Part shown: positions 61,010-64,000 of the stretch, one piece after another
Layout of the letters: every line of letters begins with the position of its first letter
How positions within the stretch are numbered: position 1 is the stretch's first letter
NCBI RefSeq assembly: GCF_041088075.1
Contig: NZ_JBGCVY010000049.1
Coordinates: 1 to 64,000, forward strand
Length of the DNA: 64,000 nucleotides
Direction: 5' to 3'
Origin: Mucilaginibacter_A sp041088075
GTDB taxonomy: Bacteria; Bacteroidota; Bacteroidia; Sphingobacteriales; Sphingobacteriaceae
Notes under the pieces: generated by a model
Seen by the model: only the letters and a program-made list of their open reading frames with translations
Database searches by the model: none
Told to the model about the DNA's origin: nothing
Translations under genes and position numbers: made by a program

Positions 61010-61648
61010 TCACCTCAGCTTCACCGTTACTTTCAATCCGGGAACAAAACCACCGTAAGCAAACGCTGGCAAACTGAGCATCGTTGGCGTAACCTTAAAA
61101 CCCAAATTGTTGTCCATCGTGTACGAATGCTGGAACTTGGCCGCGATATAAGCATCAATGGCCTGTATTCCCCAAAAAGCAACCGTACCGATGATGGTTA
61201 AATCGCGGTTGCGGTGATAAAAATCTTTAAAAACAAGGATCGTCGCATTTTGACCGTTATAAATAGGATCTACTTTTCCTCCAACAGATTGGATTTGTGC
61301 CACCTTTAAATACTTTTTGTAATTGGTTTGCGCCACATAATACGAATAACCTAAGCCAACAAACCCGCCATAAACAATGGGTAGTTTCCAATATTGGTGG
61401 TTGTAAATTTGCCCTAATCCCGGAAATACCAAAGATTTAATGACCGCTTTATGCGGGCTGTGCGTACTGTCCGGGTGGTAAACTTTATCTTTTGGCTGCT
61501 CGTTTTTGGGCTTAAAAGGCGACAAAACGGTTGTGGTATCACCCGTAACACTCACCGTATCGCGGCGGTTTTTGCGTGGTTTTTTTTGGGCATGAAGCAC
61601 CTCTGCACAAAAAAACAGCAGTAAAAGAAGTATCAGGGATTTGTACAT
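61010..61648 (-). CDS. DUF5683-type membrane protein
   Basis: 212 aa with a signal peptide (YKSLILLLLLFFCAEVLHA) encoded partly by a motif variant. The middle SLVFPGLGQIYNHQYWKLPIVYGG is the hallmark of Bacteroidota DUF5683 proteins. A further hydrophobic stretch follows. Function unknown, but the gene commonly sits beside parB, as here, where it starts 1 bp after the parB stop. Confidence 0.8.
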   Translation of the reverse strand: MYKSLILLLLLFFCAEVLHAQKKPRKNRRDTVSVTGDTTTVLSPFKPKNEQPKDKVYHPDSTHSPHKAVIKSLVFPGLGQIYNHQYWKLPIVYGGFVGLGYSYYVAQTNYKKYLKVAQIQSVGGKVDPIYNGQNATILVFKDFYHRNRDLTIIGTVAFWGIQAIDAYIAAKFQHSYTMDNNLGFKVTPTMLSLPAFAYGGFVPGLKVTVKLR

Positions 61649-61649
61649 T

Positions 61650-62567
61650 TTACCAGTCGAGCATTTCCAGTATGCGGTTCAAATCGTCTTCAGACAAAAA
61701 CGGGATTTCGATGCTGCCTTTTCCGTTTTGCCCCACTTTTAGTTTTACCGGAGAATTGAACTTGGAAGCCAGATCAGATTGTATCTTTTGCGCCTGAAAA
61801 GAAGGTTTAGGGCTTGGTTTGCCAATGCTGTTTTTAGCAGGTGTTTTTTGGAGTTCGCGCACCAGTTCTTCCACTTTACGCACCGATAAACCTTTTTCAA
61901 TAATCTGGTGATGGATAAAAAGCAGTTTTGCCGCATCTTCCACGTTGACCAAAGCGCGGGCGTGGCCCATTGTAATTTGCCCGTCGCGAATGGAAGATTG
62001 TACCACCGGCGGCAATTTTAACAAGCGCAAATAATTGGTAACGGTTGATCGGTTTTTGCTAACGCGCTCGCCCAGTTCGTCCTGCTTTAAATTACATTCG
62101 TCAATCATCCGCTGAAAACTCAACGCCATTTCTATCGCGTTCAGGTTTTCCCGCTGGATATTTTCGATCAAAGCCATTTCCAACATCTGCTGATCGTTGG
62201 CGGTGCGCACGTAAGCCGGAATTTCTGTTAAACCAGCTATTTTAGAGGCACGCAAACGCCGTTCGCCGGAAATTAATTGGTAAGAACGCACGCCGGTTTT
62301 ACGAACGGTAACCGGCTGGATCAAACCCTGGACAGAAATTGAATCGGCCAGTTCCTGCAAAGCCTGCTCGTCAAATTCTGTTCTTGGCTGAAAAGGGTTT
62401 ACTTCGATCTCACTGATTTTAACGGCGTTAACCGATTTTAAACCTTCCGTTTCCGGCGCGGCAACAATCGGGGTTGCTTTTTTTGCAGCCGTTCCGTTTA
62501 CATAATCCGAATCGTTTAGCAAAGCGCCTAAACCTCTTCCCAACGCATTTCTCTTATCTGCACTCAT
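61650..62567 (-). CDS. parB: Chromosome-partitioning protein ParB
   Basis: 305 aa. The ParB box ISGERRLRASK (CTPase-motif region) and the HTH DELGERVSKNRSTVTNYLRLLKLP identify it. The C-terminal dimerisation segment is SIEIPFLSEDDLNRILEML. It binds parS sites near the origin and spreads. Start overlaps parA's stop by 4 bp. No parS was recognised in the window. Confidence 0.95.
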   Translation of the reverse strand: MSADKRNALGRGLGALLNDSDYVNGTAAKKATPIVAAPETEGLKSVNAVKISEIEVNPFQPRTEFDEQALQELADSISVQGLIQPVTVRKTGVRSYQLISGERRLRASKIAGLTEIPAYVRTANDQQMLEMALIENIQRENLNAIEMALSFQRMIDECNLKQDELGERVSKNRSTVTNYLRLLKLPPVVQSSIRDGQITMGHARALVNVEDAAKLLFIHHQIIEKGLSVRKVEELVRELQKTPAKNSIGKPSPKPSFQAQKIQSDLASKFNSPVKLKVGQNGKGSIEIPFLSEDDLNRILEMLDW

Positions 62568-63373
62568 TTGCTCCCTACTTTCTTCAGCTTAACGTCTTCC
62601 TCTTTCACCATGCCGTTGTTGCGCAAAATTTCGCGAGCCAGGTTGAGGTAATTGATGGTGCCTTTGCAGGTGGCATCGTGCATAATTACCGACATGCCAA
62701 AACTCGGCGCCTCGCTTAAACGCGTGTTCCGCTGGATGATGGTGTTAAAAACCAAATTCTCAAAATGCGTCCGAACTTCTTCCACCACCTGGTTGGATAA
62801 GCGCAAACGTACATCGTACATCGTTAACAAAATACCTTCGATATCCAAGGCCGGGTTTAAGCGGTTTTGTACAATTTTGATGGTGTTGAGCAGTTTTCCC
62901 AATCCTTCCAACGCAAAATACTCGCATTGAACCGGAATGATGACCGAATTTGCAGCCGTTAAAGCATTGATCGTGATCAAACCCAACGAAGGCGAACAAT
63001 CCACAATGATAAAATCGTACTGGTCTTTGATTTTTTCCAACACCGCTTTCATCTTGTATTCGCGGTTGGTCAGGTTGATCATCTCGATCTCCGCCCCCAC
63101 CAAATCAATATGCGCCGGCAACAAATCCAGGTTTGGCGTTTCCGTTTTCTGGATCGCTTCGGCCGGTTCAATATCGTTGATGATACACTCGTAAATGCTG
63201 TTTTTGATCGTCCGCGGATCAAAACCGATACCAGATGTCGAGTTTGCCTGCGGGTCTGCATCTACCAGCAGGGTTTTATATTCTAACACCGCTAAACTTG
63301 CCGCCAGGTTTATGGAAGAAGTAGTTTTGCCTACGCCGCCTTTCTGGTTAGCCAACGCGATTATTTTACTCAT
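62564..63373 (-). CDS. parA: Chromosome-partitioning ATPase ParA
   Basis: 269 aa. The deviant Walker A (KGGVGKTTSSINLA) and Walker B (YDFIIVDCSPSLGLITINAL) are complete. It drives ParB-bound origins apart. It is the first gene of the parA-parB-DUF5683 run. An adjacent origin is possible but not shown. Confidence 0.96.
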   Translation of the reverse strand: MSKIIALANQKGGVGKTTSSINLAASLAVLEYKTLLVDADPQANSTSGIGFDPRTIKNSIYECIINDIEPAEAIQKTETPNLDLLPAHIDLVGAEIEMINLTNREYKMKAVLEKIKDQYDFIIVDCSPSLGLITINALTAANSVIIPVQCEYFALEGLGKLLNTIKIVQNRLNPALDIEGILLTMYDVRLRLSNQVVEEVRTHFENLVFNTIIQRNTRLSEAPSFGMSVIMHDATCKGTINYLNLAREILRNNGMVKEEDVKLKKVGSK

Positions 63374-63417
63374 TGATAGTCCTCGATATATAAATTACAA
63401 TGTAAATTTTTGTGCCA

Positions 63418-63455
63418 TAAAAGAAGTATTGTGTTCATGAAAAATGCTTCTTTTA
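63418..63455. repeat. Inverted motif pair upstream of parA
   Basis: TAAAAGAAGTATT and AAAATGCTTCTTTTA flank a 14-bp loop. The position, between divergent genes, argues that the pair is not only a terminator. Confidence 0.55.
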
Positions 63456-63700
63456 TGCCTGCTTTTTTACAATTTTTATTGGTGCAAGATACCTACATTT
63501 TTACAATTTGTAAGCCTTCATGTTTCCACATCCAACCGTGTTTCTCAAAGGGTTTATGTGGATAAGTTTGCTGTAACACTACAACGTTGCAATACGGCTT
63601 TTATCTTAACGGCCATTACTTTTTACGCTGATTTAACCAAATCGTTTAAACTATTAATTAAAAGTGCTGTTATGCAACACATACACTAAACGATAAAACT
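63456..63700. other. Intergenic region with DnaA-box-like sites
   Basis: TGTGGATAA at 63557-63565 is an exact DnaA box on the minus strand, and TTTCCACAT at 63523-63531 is close to one. Two sites do not define an origin. Confidence 0.35.
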
Positions 63701-63871
63701 ATGACAAACGGCGTTTTTGAAGCAGGCGAACGGGTAATTACCAAAGATGGCGAAGGAAAAGTGAACAAAAGCCAGGAGAAAAAGGAAGACCACATTGAAG
63801 TAAAATTGGATACCGGCGAAGTTAAAACCTATCCTCCAGCCGAAGTTTCGGACGATGCCGATGCGGGATAA
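63701..63871 (+). CDS. Small acidic/basic protein, unknown
   Basis: 56 aa, too short for many gene finders: MTNGVFEAGERVITKDG, then KVNKSQEKKEDHIEVKL and a TGEVKTYPPAEVS tail. The pattern VITKDGEGKV ... HIEVKLDTGEVKTY looks like two beta-hairpins of a small SH3-like/KOW-like fold, such as proteins that read a 'DGE-x-G-x-V' strand. Start is the first ATG after AAACT; stop is TAA at 63869-63871. Confidence 0.6.
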   Translation: MTNGVFEAGERVITKDGEGKVNKSQEKKEDHIEVKLDTGEVKTYPPAEVSDDADAG

Positions 63872-63879
63872 AACGGGAA

Positions 63880-64000
63880 ATGGAAGAAGATAAAGAAGGT
63901 ACTTTTACCACCTTGAAAGGCTACAAGCTTTTGATTTTGCTTGTTTTTTTGCTGCTGGTTTTGGGGATTGGATGCTGGCTGGTTAAAAGGCGCGCACCAA
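63880..64000 (+). CDS. Membrane protein, N-terminal part (partial)
   Basis: ATG at 63880, open to the window edge (40 codons): MEEDKEGTFTTLKGYKLLILLVF and on to a hydrophobic helix ending WLVKRR. It starts 8 bp after the preceding gene, so they may share a transcript. The rest lies outside the window. Confidence 0.5.
   Translation, partial: MEEDKEGTFTTLKGYKLLILLVFLLLVLGIGCWLVKRRAP

Noticed and set aside
1..64000. CRISPR array
   Set aside because: Regularly spaced direct repeats were not seen; the dispersed motif is irregularly spaced and on both strands.

Overview
The window looks like a chromosomal segment of a Bacteroidota bacterium, most likely a Sphingobacteriaceae member of the Mucilaginibacter/Pedobacter type. 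That placement is an inference. It rests on a C-terminal type IX secretion sorting domain, a TonB-dependent receptor with an N-terminal carboxypeptidase-like domain, lipoprotein signals, few Shine-Dalgarno sites, Bacteroidota-like promoters (TTG about 18-20 nt before TAnnTTTG) and several TTG starts. There is no rRNA, CRISPR array, prophage or recognisable transposase.

Layout. 1-9 kb: the tail of a GH130 glycosidase, a PQQ-type sugar dehydrogenase, an SDR, a zeta-toxin-like kinase pair and a giant secreted beta-helix/PA14 protein. 10-17.6 kb: a maltodextrin locus (MFS transporter, GH13 amylase, pullulanase, TPR regulator). 17.8-21.1 kb: the NHEJ pair Ku and LigD. 21.5-27.6 kb: a lipoprotein hydrolase, DedA, a GT4 glycosyltransferase, a BLUF photoreceptor, a sterol-desaturase-like hydroxylase and a BamA-like barrel. 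27.7-35 kb: a two-component system followed by a TonB receptor, a beta-helix lipoprotein and a histidine phosphatase. 35.2-38.5 kb: a three-gene molybdenum hydroxylase with a c-type cytochrome. 39-42 kb: a beta-propeller protein, tRNA-Ser and HtpG. 42.3-43.8 kb: an AT-rich cassette with inverted ends. 43.9-57.3 kb: housekeeping and stress genes, ending in proB-proA split by a repeat element. 57.4-58.7 kb: an AT-poor-in-content, AT-rich-in-sequence patch of small unknown genes. 59-64 kb: lepB, dapB, a DUF5683-type gene, parB and parA, and two small genes at the edge.

The strongest unexplained signal is a dispersed bipartite motif. Its core is TGCTTCTTTTA, usually followed by C/T, a few bases and TAAAAAT. 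I count 48 exact 11-mers on both strands in 64 kb, plus about 27 close variants with cores TACTTCTTTTA, TGCTGTTTTTA and TACTGTTTTTA. Copies occur between genes, often as inverted pairs acting as terminators, and inside genes in more than one reading frame. This is how DNA-uptake signals in Haemophilus and Neisseria are distributed. Some copies are also the paired ends of a 150-280 bp element family bounded by GTTTAAA/TTTAAAC. A second hairpin repeat sits inside two of those elements. The 42.3-43.8 kb cassette sits at the centre of a third copy of that hairpin and carries a gene joined across an A_AAA_AAG slippery site.
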